From Sporodiniella umbellata (Eukaryota > Mucoromycota > Mucoromycetes > Mucorales > Rhizopodaceae), in NCBI GenBank assembly GCA_025677835.1, contig JAIXMR010000008.1, forward strand, positions 1 to 64,000: a DNA stretch of 64,000 nucleotides. Reading direction: 5' to 3'. A program made the position numbers and the translations under genes. The notes beneath the pieces were generated by a model. That model searched no databases and was not told the DNA's origin. It saw nothing but the letters and a program-made list of their open reading frames with translations. Positions 1 to 11,071 of this stretch are shown here, one piece after another (the first letter of the stretch is position 1; each line of letters opens with the position of its first letter).

Positions 1-3000
1 GAATTATGTCTTGACTGGTCTATTTTTGAGAAATACTCAATAGACTAATACAAGAAAAATTCTCGTACTACTACTACTAAATTTAATGCACATGTACGTA
101 GATTGTCGATATTAGAGGCGTAAAAAATGTATTTTAAAATGTTTTATTGAAGGCGATTCATTCTTCTGGAAATTTAATGGATTGCTAAGCAGCTCAATGC
201 ATCTTTTCGTTCGCAAGCATTCCGTCTAACCGAATTTGGACATGACACAAGCCGCAATTCAGATCATAGTGCAGTTTAAGTCACAACCTTTAAAAATGAG
301 TGTATTGGCGTTACTTTTAAACCAGGAGGGGTCTATCGTTTAAAGCAATACTGAGTATTTGCTACATAGAGCTTTTAAATTGCGAGAGAGATGGAAGATG
401 TCTAACCAATAAAATCATGTATTTCTATAAAAGTTTAGTCTTAATTTGGGGTTTAGGATAGTTTTCTATTTTAGAATTTGTTTAAAATAGAAGAGGTAAT
501 ACATCTGAAAGATAAGTATTGCTGTCCAAGGTAAATATTATATAAAATATTAATATAAGTGTAGAAAAAAATAGGTTATGATTTTTTTTTTGAAGTTTTC
601 TTAGATTAAATAGGATAGAGACGTGTTCCTATAGCGACGGCAAATTTAATTAGATGCTTTTTTTTTACAACGCCCCCCCTTTGATGTACTTGCACTTTTA
701 TGACAGATCAGTTTTACATTTCTTTACTTTTTTTTTTTTTTTTTTTATAAAAAGTTGAACGCATTGTGATCGATCATGCTAGAATATGAAGCTAAAAGGC
801 CTTAGCCCTATTTTTGTTGATGGTTTAGGTATCCCTGCCCTTTCAATTCAGACTCAAGTCTAATGATAGACAGGTGCTGATGATGGCCTGAGCAGGACCT
901 TTCAACAAGATATTGGTTTCCGCAGTATATTTTTTTGTACAACCAGCTTTGTTAGCTGTTGTTGTTTTCTTAATTTTTCATATAAAGACCACAAAGATAT
1001 TCTCCTTGTTCTGGATTGGGATTTCAAACACGATATACATAAGTAGGTTTAGCTGCTTTACTTTGACTTCCCTTATCCTGTACTCAGTACTCAACTCGGT
1101 GACTGCATCCAAGTGCCATGCCAAATTCACCTAAGCTTCGTATACTAGAAGTCATTGTATGTATGATGCCTTTTATTTTTTTTTTTAATCTTGTTCCTGT
1201 ATCCACTTTTTCAAAATTTGCAATTGAATCTACAAATGCTGGTACATTCCTGACAAGATAGAAATATAAGTGTTGCGGAATTGAGTAGTACAAGTTAATT
1301 GAGCTGTAATATCGTATGTTTGCTTGGCTAAAATAAAACAAAAGGAGCTTTGTCCTTTAATATCTCACCAAAACAATCGCTGCGCCTTTTTGTACACCGA
1401 TATGCGTTTAAAAGATCAGTTTAACAAAACTGCGGATACGGCGCTGTAGTTTTTTTTTTTCCGAGTGGGTATTTTTTGTTGGTAGCAAAGAATAGATAAT
1501 CGGCAAATTTGCTCTAGTACATGAGCTGACATTTTTGTTGTAGTTGAGCAAAAGCTACTGAGAGATCAAAGTGGAAAAAAGCGCGAGCACAAGCATACAG
1601 GTGTACTACTTAGCAAGATAATGCATTTTGAGCAAGTATAAAGACATACTGATCAACTGCAGATTTATGTATAGTGTGTAAATACTATAATATTTTTTGT
1701 TGCGCATGTTTCTCTTGGTTTTTTACAAAGTAAATATTCATTTTAATAACCAATAGTACGTGCAAGCTAAGAGGAGTAGTCGTATTCCAAAAAAACTTAG
1801 TAATTAAATAGAGTAGTAAAGTAACTTGTATTTGTACATTTGATTTATACCAGAAATTTTCCGTCTTTTTTTTTTGTAGCAAGCTATACCCAATCATCGT
1901 ATAGATTTCAAACGTGAACTCTTATTGTATTGACTACTTGTTATACTTCCATAAACCAGCCGTGTATTGCATTTTGTAGGCTTTTTTTTTCGTCGACAAA
2001 CAGCGGTGCATTTATCCGGCCTGTATTTTTTCTTTAAAAAGAAAATTATGCACACGTTTATGCATACAAGTAAAGAAGTGTTCTACCTATGTATTCTCAT
2101 CAGTTTTCCCACGAATGTTTTCCTCTACATTTGCTATTCCTTCTAGTCCACTATCCGTTGGTCGTAGTCAGTTAGCTATAGAAAAACATAGCTACCTAGC
2201 TAAAAAAAAAGCCATGAAACAACATCCTTTGTTATGGGTTATAGCGCTGGTTTTCACAAAGAAACTGTACACCCTTTGATTTCAAGGCTGGTGACTGCTT
2301 TTAGAAGCTCAAAAGAGTATGAAAATACTGACCTCTGCTTTTTTCAGTGGATCCAAGAGGGCACGGGATTTCATCTCTTTAAACAAAGACAACTTTCCTG
2401 ATATACATATATACATATAAACAATAAAAGTATACTCCAGTGACCCCAACTTTTCATCTTGTTTTACTAGCTCGATATATAAATAACGGGTTGGACTTTA
2501 AACAAGCTGTGAATTTTTTAAAGCTAAGAAAAAAGGGGATGGTAGCTGGTGTTGCTCACAGCTTTAGTGGTACATCTATGTAGGCTATACAAACTACGTA
2601 AAGTTTCTAGTAACAACATGACTCTTTGCGAAACTCTTTGACTGAAAACGTTTGACAGCTTATGTTTGATTGAGTCAGCTATAGACACGACCTTTCACTT
2701 AACAGGTTTTGCACTTCGACATATAATATTTCGCTCCCAAAAAAGAAGAGAAGAGTGATCAAATAGGTAGGAAAGAGTACAAGGTGAAAGTATTGCTTTA
2801 AAAACGTGCTTTTAGAAAGGGTTTGAGGAAATATTTTCAAGAAATCCGGTAGTTAGACAGCTTAAACTCGAGGCCGCAAATGAGTACTAGGTATGCTATT
2901 TAATGTAGTTTCCGTACTTAATTTTCTTAGAAACATAGCGTATATGAAACAAAAACGGGCTCAATTCAATTCAAGTGCAGTAAAATGCACTCATTGCAAG

Positions 3001-3245
3001 AAAGCAAAAATGAGGCAGCAAAAAAAATGCTAACTTTTAAAGACGGTTCTTTTTTATGGACTCACAGAGGAAATATATGCAGGATTAGCTACACAAAAAT
3101 TAAGCATTCCAACGCATCTCGTCTTTGCTAATATATATTATTTGTAGGTAGCATTTCCTATCAGGAGATGCTAATCGGCATTGGGTTTAATCCCAAATTA
3201 TAGAACTGCAAAAAAAAAAAAAAAAAAAAAAACAATAACAGTACA
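1..3245. other. gene-poor AT-rich region
   Basis: No reading frame here looks like a conserved protein. The longer open frames (for example 913-1134 plus and 1084-1341 minus) are low-complexity, lack recognisable motifs and have no convincing splice partners. The stretch holds many poly-T and poly-A runs, including 22 A just before the small gene at 3246. I see no tRNA-like or rRNA-like sequence. Confidence 0.6.
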
Positions 3246-3401
3246 ATGGCTGTTGTAAACGGATCACATATGGTGTTTTATGAAGCCCCTGGCGCTATTG
3301 GTAAGAAAGATGTATTATGAGCTTTATTAATTTTCGTAGCCCTAGAAATTGCTAATTTTCTTGACCACATTAAGCAATTAAAAGAAACAGCAAAGCTATA
3401 G
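3246..3401 (+). CDS. tiny two-exon gene, 38-aa protein of unknown function
   Basis: Not recognised. Exon 1 (3246-3300) and exon 2 (3340-3401) are separated by a 39-nt intron that starts GTAAGA, contains TTTATTAAT as a likely branch site and ends CGTAG. The splice is in phase and gives 38 residues starting MAVVNGSHMVFYEAPGAI and ending in a K/E-rich amphipathic stretch (IANFLDHIKQLKETAKL). The composition looks like real protein rather than AT-rich noise. There is no signal peptide or clear membrane segment. A run of 22 A lies just upstream. The gene converges on the CUE-domain gene, with its stop 72 bp from that gene's stop. It could be a small organelle or complex subunit, but no family is assigned. 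Chance assembly of two short frames cannot be excluded. Confidence 0.45.
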
Positions 3402-3472
3402 TAACACCAGGAACTTTTTTTGTTTCAAAAGAATATAAATATCATTTAGTGTATGGTAAATATGGTGTAATC

Positions 3473-5087
3473 TCAATTTATCGAGCCTTTTTTGTCTTTC
3501 TCCGCAGTAGCACTGTGTTCATTTGTTGTTTTTTGTGTGGGGGTTTCGACTTTGAGCTGTTGTAAATCTCTAGGTTCCTCCTCCAAATCTGAATCTTCAT
3601 CATCGCCGATCACATAAGGTACGGACTCTTCATGAGGTTTATCGTGCTTAATAGGAGCAGCATTTAAGCCAATGTCTTTTTTTTTTTTTTTTTTTCGTGT
3701 GGGTTAAAAAACTTTGCTCTTTTCTTTTTTGCACTCTTTACCTTCGTAATCCGAATCGCCAAGTTCCAAAGGCGACTTTGGGGTAATGACTACAGGACTG
3801 CCTGGCTTTCGGGAGGATAATTGTGCTGTATGTAGGTCGTTACGTTCTGTGGACCTTTGTCTTGCTGGAGTTTTTTTTTAAACAAAAATATAAACGATTA
3901 TGAATTTCAGAGAAGCTTATAGTTTACCAAGTTTTTCTTCTTCTATAAGCTGTCTTGCGTAATCCTCATCAGCTTTGAGTTGTGCATCCGATGTGGAGGT
4001 ATGGACGGTGAGATTTTCTGAAGGAGGATTAACATGAATAATGTCATCTCCTAAATAGGTGTGAAAAAACGTTTTTTATACGTCGTGACGAAATTGCAAC
4101 AAGTACTTACGTTTTTCAGATTTATTCATAGCATTTGTTTGTCTGTATACATCATAGTCAGATAAATGAAGTGCTGATACATCTCCAGATAAAAGGTCAT
4201 CACCATCGTCACTCAAGCCTCTAATACAGACAATAGTAAAAAAAAAAAAGCAACCCTCTAAGGTCAAATAAAAAGCTTTTCTCTTACTTGTATTGGGCAT
4301 TCGTAGCAGGTATCGATGAGCTTGCAGAAGGGTTACCAGAGCCAAACTGACTGTCATTTCTTGAGGCTTTTAATTGATTATAGAAATCAAGTACCTTCCT
4401 TTTGGCAGCTAAAGCGAGGCATCAGTTGATAGTTAATTTGTATCTCAAAATTACCATTCCCTGCTTCTTTCATTTTTTCCTTGATAATTGGCAACTCCTC
4501 TAAAAGCAAAAGGCAAAAAAAAAAAAAAGGCTTTAGCAATACAAAACATTCGATTTTTTAAGAAACATACCTTGAAAGTTAAATATAGAGTCATCCTCGC
4601 TTTGCTCTCGTTTGGGTTGTTGGCCTATATTGTTGTATTAGTGGACTAGAAAAGAAAGACTGTCCACTTCTTTCTCACGCTGTTTGGCTCTTCTCTGGTC
4701 CTCCAAAGCTAATTTTTTAGCGTACTCCTCGTCTCTACGAAGCTGGTCATCTATGTTGGAGCCTTCATGGTGTTGCCAATAAGCATAGGGTGGAGTATCT
4801 GATTGAGGACGAGGTGGCATAGGCGGTGGTGTCGGCTGGTATTGAGGATCAGACATTCCCAGAAGAACATCAAACGAGCTGTCAACATTCCCATTTTGGG
4901 ATTGAAGTATAGCCTCAATAACATCTGTGTCGATGTCCTGAAAGGCTTCTTTTAAAATGCGCACATTGTCGGATACTGTCTCAACTGGGTTTTGGGTTTC
5001 AGTCTCGGAATGCTCAATATGGAGAGAATCGTTTTGCTGAGGTAATGTGTCATTTTCCTCCCTCAAATGCTCATTGGGCTTGGACAT
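3473..5087 (-). CDS. CUE-domain ubiquitin-binding protein (Cue5-like)
   Basis: Predicted 395 aa in eight exons: 4679-5087, 4571-4624, 4455-4499, 4288-4408, 4111-4220, 3928-4050, 3742-3864 and 3473-3675. Residues about 41-80 form a CUE domain (NVRILKEAFQDIDTDVIEAI, ending with an LLGM motif); this three-helix fold binds ubiquitin in yeast Cue5 and human TOLLIP. A proline-rich patch (QPTPPPMPPRP) follows, then a short charged element that appears twice (RRDEEYAKKLALEDQ early and KADEDYARQLIEEEK later). The tail is acidic and disordered. This layout suggests a cytosolic ubiquitin adaptor, perhaps in selective autophagy or endosomal sorting; that role is inferred from the family. I chose the GTGAGA donor for intron 1 because it restores frame. 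The last acceptor is an A-tract followed by G, with almost no pyrimidines. Confidence 0.8.
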
Positions 5088-6155
5088 TTCTCAATTTACG
5101 ATAATAAGAAAAAAGTGTCTTTACCGCTTGGCTCAAATTGTCTCAAGGTATTTTGTTTCTGACTTTAAATATTTGCAGTTTTTCTTTTTGTAAGAGGAAC
5201 GGAGTCCAGATTTGTAAACGCACTTCATAGTGCAAATGTCTGTTTATAGAAATTCTGCAGTAATAAACATGTTGGGGATTACAGGGCAAAAATGGAACGA
5301 CACAGGCAAATATCCTCGAAAATGCTTTTGAATATTTTCTGGTTCGTTTCTAACTCTAAGATTCTTTCGTTTTTATATTTTCGACATGTTCGACCATTTA
5401 AGTAGCTGTATACAGTGTTTTCATAATCGAGGAAACATTATAGGCTCTCTGTTTTTTTCTTCTTTGGTAAGCCCAGGTTTTTAAACGGATAGTGCTATTC
5501 TCGCGACGTCTAAAGCTAGGTTCAGTGTTTACTGTTGACTTCAGAAAACAAAAATGTCTTTGAATGAGCTTTGCGCAAATTCAATGTTTTAATTAAAGCG
5601 AGTTAGTATCCCCTACTGTCTTTCTGTGAAATAACATTTTCTTTGCCTTTACCATAAAATATGCTTATCTAATTTTTGAAAGCCATTTGGAGGGTGAATT
5701 TACATTCTATAGTTGCAATATACGCTTTAGTCAAATATGGTGAGTTATTAGTGTAGTTTTTTTCTTTTTTTTTTTTAAAAAAAAATTAGCTATAGAAAAC
5801 AAAAAGATGATGACTTTTGCATGTATAAGTCTCCCAAAAAAAAGTGTGTAATTAATCGTCTCTTTGTGTCTTACACAGTGAGGTTCTGAAGCATTGGGTA
5901 GGATGCATGGATTCTGTCTTTCTTTAGTATTTTATAATAACAGTAGTCTTGTTATTTCAGTCCGTGTACTTTGGCTCTGTTGTTTTCACAGTGATTTACA
6001 TGAAAGAAAAAGAAGAAAAAGAGGAGCTCTTTAGATAGAACTGAAAAAAAGCGCTGTGATCTTGAGAGGTGTATTTCAGTTTGTTGATTAGAAAAATAAA
6101 ACATAAACTTTTTTTAATTGTTTTTGATTGTTGAGCTTTTTGTTCGCATATCGAA
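5088..6155. other. intergenic region between two minus-strand genes
   Basis: This should hold the promoter of the CUE-domain gene and the 3' end of the Tlg1-like gene. It is AT-rich with poly-T runs. No conserved frame, RNA gene or clear repeat was seen. Confidence 0.5.
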
Positions 6156-7145
6156 CTACATCATTATTACAAGAAGCAGTAATACAATTAAAACTATGAT
6201 TAAACAGCAAATACAATAACCTGATTTTGATTCTTTTTTTTTTTTCACAAGAGAAGTCAATTTAAGCATAGTTCAGTAAGACCTACCTTCTTCTTTTCTT
6301 AAAATATCGGTTATTCTTCTCATGGCATTGTTTAGCCTTCCTTCTGATCTATCTACTCCATCACCCAATTCGTCTATCAAGCTACCATAGAGGTTTAGCA
6401 AGCGAAACAAAGAATAACAGGCTTACATGGCATGGTCATCCATCTCTCTATTCATCGTACCAGCTATTTCTTTCAGATTTATTAAAGTTCCTCCCATAGC
6501 ATCCAGGTGGTGATCTTGTTCTCGCATAATTGTCTTTTTCATATATATATATATATATAAAAGAGCGAATCAGTATAAAAGCTTTTAAAATTTTGAGATA
6601 ATACCTGCTGTTGTTGTTGTTCACTTTCAATAAATATACTGTTTTCATTCTGTCTTCCTGTTTCGATAGACTGTATAAATGTTTAAATAAGTCCTCGTTT
6701 ATTTTGTCTATTTTCGATTGACATACTTGGTTTTGTGAAGATTTGTTTTTCGATGGTGGGTTGGCTAGTGTAGATCGAATCTTTTGAACAAATTCACGAG
6801 ATGTGTTTAGAAAGTGTTTTCGTGCTTGAACATCGTTTTGAGTCAAGTTGAATTCAGAAAGTTTAAACTGTGACATGTCTAAAGCTTCTTGCAAATCGTC
6901 TAAATCTTGTTCAATAGCATCCAATGATGCTTGAAGTTCATCTGCTGTCCATACAAGCTCTTGGTTTTTAGGCGATGAGACAGTTTGTTGAATTCTTTTC
7001 CAGGAAGCAAATAGGTTGGCTGCATTGGTTATATTGTCTTCTACTTGACTCGAAGTTTGTTACTAAAGAACAAAGAAAAAAAAGCGACGAATTTATTCAA
7101 TAGTTCAACGTACCTTTTTACTATCAAAAAAGGATCTTGCTCCAT
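6156..7145 (-). CDS. TLG1: t-SNARE of the syntaxin-6 / Tlg1 family
   Basis: Predicted 228 aa in six exons: 7114-7145, 6727-7048, 6605-6670, 6427-6533, 6287-6381 and 6156-6220. The first residues, MEQDPFLIVK, match the MEDPFFVVKGEVQ start of animal syntaxin 6. The N-terminal three-helix region follows (WTADELQASLDAIEQDLDDL). A Q-rich linker leads into the Qc SNARE helix (MREQDHHLDAMGGTLINLKE, then DDHAILIDELGDGVDRSEGR, with Q in the usual layer position of REQD). The last exon encodes a C-terminal hydrophobic anchor, GYCICCLIIVLIVLLLLVIM, directly before the stop. Family knowledge places it in retrograde traffic from early endosomes to the trans-Golgi. A copy of the 42-kb element's terminal sequence lies 16-41 bp upstream of the start codon. 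Confidence 0.9.
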
Positions 7146-7531
7146 TCTCTCTTGGCATAAGATATAGTGAACGCAGCATCAAATGGCAAGTGTGAAGAGA
7201 GTAGCGCGCGGGAAACGAATATTTAAAGTGCGACCTTTTTGCAACCCAGTTTTTCTCTTTAACATGGTTTTCAACTAGATTACCTATGTTTTCAGTAGAA
7301 TGATTTTTTATAACACTATTGAGTCGTATCAATCCAGGAAGGCGGTTTTGTCAGTTCATTTTTATTGGCTGATGTTCTTTTCTTGAAAAAAAATGATTGG
7401 ATGGAACTTGAACCTTTTAAACTAAAAACTTCTTTTACCTTAAAAAACACACAATTGTGGGGTTTAAATCACCGTCTGTTTAAAGGTGACCGCTGAAAGA
7501 CTTTTTATTTATTTTTTATTTTTGACATAAA
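7146..7531. promoter_or_regulatory. divergent promoter between TLG1-like and YVH1-like genes
   Basis: A 386-bp spacer separates the two divergent start codons (7145 minus, 7532 plus). It contains the short sequence at 7161-7186 that matches the ends of the inverted-repeat element at 42.1-45.0 kb. An ATTGG (inverted CCAAT) is present near 7396. Promoter function is inferred from position only. Confidence 0.5.
7161..7186 (+). repeat. solo copy of the terminal sequence of the 42-kb element
   Basis: The 16-base core GTGAACGCAGCATCAA is identical to the left tip of the inverted-repeat element at 42090 and to the reverse complement of its right tip at 45014. The GATATA just before the core also resembles the left flank of the element. 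No inverted partner is visible nearby, so this may be a solo end, a remnant, or a shared promoter motif that the element carries. Confidence 0.5.
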
Positions 7532-8681
7532 ATGGTGGTGACATCTGTAAGAGAAACTGATGAGCCTTGCTTTCAAGAGATCCTTCCTCGTATTTACCTT
7601 GGTAGCTATGAATCGGTGACTAAGGAGGTTATGACAGACAAGAAGATTACTCATGTGCTTTCGCTTGGCGATTTTAGTAACGATCTAGATCTTAAGGTGG
7701 AATACAAGGTAGATACATACAAAAATACCTATATAAAATCGAGGCAATAAGACAAACGGATCAATACTTAGAACATCAATATTATGGATGTAGACGGACA
7801 GAATATTATTCAGTACTTTGAAGAGACCAATTTATTTATTCAGGACGCTTATAAAGCAGGAGGAAGAATACTTATTCATTGTCAAGCAGGTGTTTCACGA
7901 AGTGCTACTGTATTGGCAGCCTGCTTGATGAACTCCAAAAAGATTAAACGCGATGAAGCGCTGGACCTTATCCGCCGTAAACGAGGTTGTGTGGCGCCCA
8001 ACACAGGATTTATGGAACAGCTATCGTTATATTATGATTTGGGTTTCGAAGTAGACACAAAGCATGTGGAATATAGACGGTTTTTGGTAGCATCGATGGC
8101 AGAGGAGCAAAAGAGTAAAGCTTTCGAGAAAGAAGGATTGAATGGCTTACCTTCTACAAATAGATTATGGTTACATCGAGCAAGTTTCTTTAGCTGCCGA
8201 CCCAGAATACACACCGCTGACAGAGGCTAGTGATGTTAAAAAATTCAAGGCGTTGCGATGTCGCAAATGTAGACGTATCTTGGTTGGATCTGAGCATGTG
8301 ATTGATCATGAGCCAGGGCAAGGTCAGGTTGCGTTTTCTTATTTTAAACGTAATTCGGATATCAATATTACCACAGCCGCTACAGGCACAGCCGAATCCG
8401 AAGTGAATGCTTCTCTAAACAAGGTCAACGCATCGCTTAATCCATTACTGGCCTCTTTAGCTAGATCCAATAGCCAATGCTCTTCTTATTTTATTGAGCC
8501 GATGGAATGGCTGGATGGCTTGATGGATGACATTCAAGGACGTATCGACTGTCCGAAATGTCAGTGTAAACTGGGTTCCTATAATTGGTCGGGAGATCAA
8601 TGCTCGTGTGGTCGATGGATTACACCTACGTTTATGTTGCATAGCAACAAGGTGGATGAAGTGCGAAATGTACGAAAATAA
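7532..8681 (+). CDS. YVH1: dual-specificity phosphatase with C-terminal zinc domain (Yvh1 / DUSP12)
   Basis: Predicted 345 aa in three exons: 7532-7708, 7772-8114 and 8164-8681. The phosphatase signature HCQAGVSR is at about residues 95-102, with Cys96 as nucleophile and Arg102 as phosphate-binding residue. The family sequence IYLGSYESV is near the N-terminus. After the second intron the protein continues as YGYIEQVSLAADPE into the zinc-binding half, with CRKCRRIL, a His-rich segment (HVIDHEPGQ), then CPKCQCKLGSYNW and CSCGRWITPTF. In yeast, Yvh1 and its zinc domain help release Mrt4 during 60S ribosome maturation. Splicing of the 49-nt second intron removes an apparent frameshift. The gene converges with sestrin, 229 bp away. 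Confidence 0.93.
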
Positions 8682-8910
8682 ATAGGGAGGAGTAATCAAT
8701 ACAATTGTTTTATTATTTTTATTATTATTATTGCCAAGAGAGAATGGCGATGAAGATGAAGATGATAATGACGATGATATTATGATGGTGAGATTATTAT
8801 TATGTTACGATGATTCAAGTTATATGAATGTATGTGTGTTTTTTTTTTTTTTCTTTTTTTTTTGGGAGGTGTTTTTTTTTATAGTATGTATGCGCGCTTT
8901 GTGTACTAAA
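8682..8910. other. intergenic spacer with (GAT)n-like and poly-T tracts
   Basis: This spacer lies between the convergent ends of YVH1 and sestrin. It contains ATT-rich and GATGAT-type simple sequence near 8715-8790 and a long T-rich stretch near 8838-8880, as expected for two facing 3' ends. Confidence 0.5.
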
Positions 8911-9245
8911 CTATACTTCTGAAATTAAATAGAGACCATAACACAAAACAGCTTGCTTTCTAGCAGACGCAATCAATAAATTTACATGGCACTTTTCTTC
9001 AGAGCGTAAAGAGATGCCTATATTACACCAGTCGGTTTTTTTGATTTTGTGAGGGGACATACAAAGATCGTGTAGATACTGCATGGTGCGTTCGTTTAAG
9101 AAGATGGGAATGTCCGTATACGTATAGTCTTCTTTAGAAACACCCATTATTTTCTGTGTATGATACCAGATAGCATATCTTAAAGGGGAAGTATCTACTA
9201 CTTCTTCAGCAATGGGGTGAAAAATACTAGCCGATGCGATGAGTG

Positions 9246-9276
<31 letters not shown>

Positions 9277-11071
9277 ATGTTACCTCCAATCGGTGATACT
9301 GATAGCTTCTGTGAATTCAGCTACAAGGTCATCCCCCAAGCCTGGTAAATAGTAGTTTGCAAGATCACAGCCATGATCCTCCCAGCAATACTCACCCAAC
9401 ATGAACTCTTGGTGTTGTTGAGGATCAAAGGTTTCGTGGCCAATCGACTGCAACAAGAGGGGATCCAGGAAACGATCGAGGTCTTCATGTACTGCGTTGA
9501 TAGCGAGCGGGTCAAGGGTAGGTAAATCAGGCGGCGTTTGTGTTTTGACTGGTTTTGGTTGTTGTGGTTCGAGAGTCTGAATGAGCTGTTCTTTGAGGAG
9601 ACTGTGTTTCTTTGATTTGAGTTTGGAGATCAAGTCCTTGGTGGTCTCTTCGATATCGATGGACAGGCCAAGCCCAATACCAGGCTCATGAGAGAAGCTT
9701 TCAGCGACCGGATGCCAATCGATGGCCTGGTTCAACTCGTTCTCAATCCCGTGAGACAAAGGATCGAATCCACCGGTCATATCTATTTCTGGTGTGATAG
9801 CACAGCCAAGGATAAAGCTAGAGAGGCCCAGGAAGGTGCCAATGAGCAGCACAGCCTGAACGAGTTCCCCACGACTCCAGGCATCGCCCAGGTCGCCTGT
9901 CAGAAGATGGGTGACATCGTCTGGGCTTAGACGCCAGGGTTGGCGGGCGAGTTTGAGCACCAGGCCGCTCAAACTCTTGAGTTTCACAGGGACGTAGTCA
10001 ATACCCCTGAGCCAGTCCGGATCGCCACCCACAAGCAAAAACTCGGACTGGAACACAGAGACCAGATACTGGCACCGTTGGCTGGCAGCCACCATCAGGG
10101 CCAGATAGGTCTTCCAGGTACGGTGTAAGGGTCCAAGGGGGGCCTTGGTCATCTTGGTAAACGCCAAATGATGAATCTCAAAAAAAGAAGGAAAGAAAGA
10201 AAGGATCCGTTGCAAGTTCAAAAGTCGGCCTTCCTCAGTAAACGTCTTGATCATCATCTGTCGTACATACTCGTCCGAGGGTCTTCCACCTGTGAAATCC
10301 GAGAACTGAGCATCCGGTAGGGCGGTATGGGTGTCCTGATGGGCATCGTGGGTATGGGTGGTGTCAGGCATCGAAGGATCGCTCTCTTCGTTTGTTTGGG
10401 ATACCGAAGACCAAGGCGAGAAGGAGATGTTGGACGAGCGTGGATAGCAGACAAACTGGGTGGAAGAGGAGCTCGATTCAAGCGAGAATACATCGTACAG
10501 CGAGATGAAATGAGAAGGTGAATTGAACCGGTTTTGAGGAATAGGCAAAGAGGTTGTTTCCTACATTTTTTTATTTTTTAGCTTGAGGCCCACATATATA
10601 TATACTAAGAAAAGGAACTTACCTTGAGAATGCTCAGTAGCTCTTGAAAAGTTTGCCGGACGTCCGCATACGGGCAGGTATAAGAAAGCCTTAGGATGGT
10701 CAAGAGATAGTAGGAAAGAAACTCGCTAGAATCCTCTTCCCCCACTTCTACTTCAAGCTCTGTTTCTTCCAAACCAGAAACGGTCACAGCAATAGGCGAG
10801 GCCGCGTTGGACGAGGATACAGGCGAGTGTGAAGACGACCGGATGAAGGATTTGACGACTTGGATGATCTTTTCTAGTGCTAAAGCTCTTTCTTCAAAGC
10901 TTTCCACCTGTAGCCCTTTAAACAAGGCAATACGCTGTCTACAAGCTTGCAATTTATTGGCTCTTGAGTCTCTGACTAAACAACGACCGTTCAGCTTTTT
11001 TTTTTATTATATTTTTCAAATCCTATCCGTCGCCACTTACTTGACTCCAATATCTCATAGTGTTGATTCAT
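8911..11071 (-). CDS. sestrin family protein
   Basis: Predicted 658 aa in four exons: 11041-11071, 10623-10975, 9284-10560 and 8911-9226. The long exon carries the sestrin N-terminal alkylhydroperoxidase-like half (KTYLALMVAASQRCQYLV, then FLLVGGDPDWLRGI and KLARQPWRLSPDDVTHLL). The C-terminal half follows (EYCWEDHGCDL, then VDTSPLRYAIW, EDYTYTD, EKCHVNLLIASARKQA). Animal sestrins bind leucine and inhibit GATOR2 upstream of TORC1. Cys291 and Tyr293 match the human SESN2 catalytic Cys125 and Tyr127, but the position of His132 is Phe298. Residues matching the human leucine contacts appear kept: Arg570, Trp620 (with a small insertion) and Glu631. Human numbering is from memory. The protein is longer than human sestrins because of a non-conserved N-terminal region and an acidic, S/T-rich linker. 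Confidence 0.9.

Noticed and set aside
8115..8163. Apparent frameshift in YVH1
   Set aside because: A 49-nt GT-AG intron restores the frame and the conserved YGYIEQVSLAADPE sequence.
9688..10128. Plus-strand frames inside the sestrin exon
   Set aside because: They are antisense shadows of a well-supported exon with higher GC.
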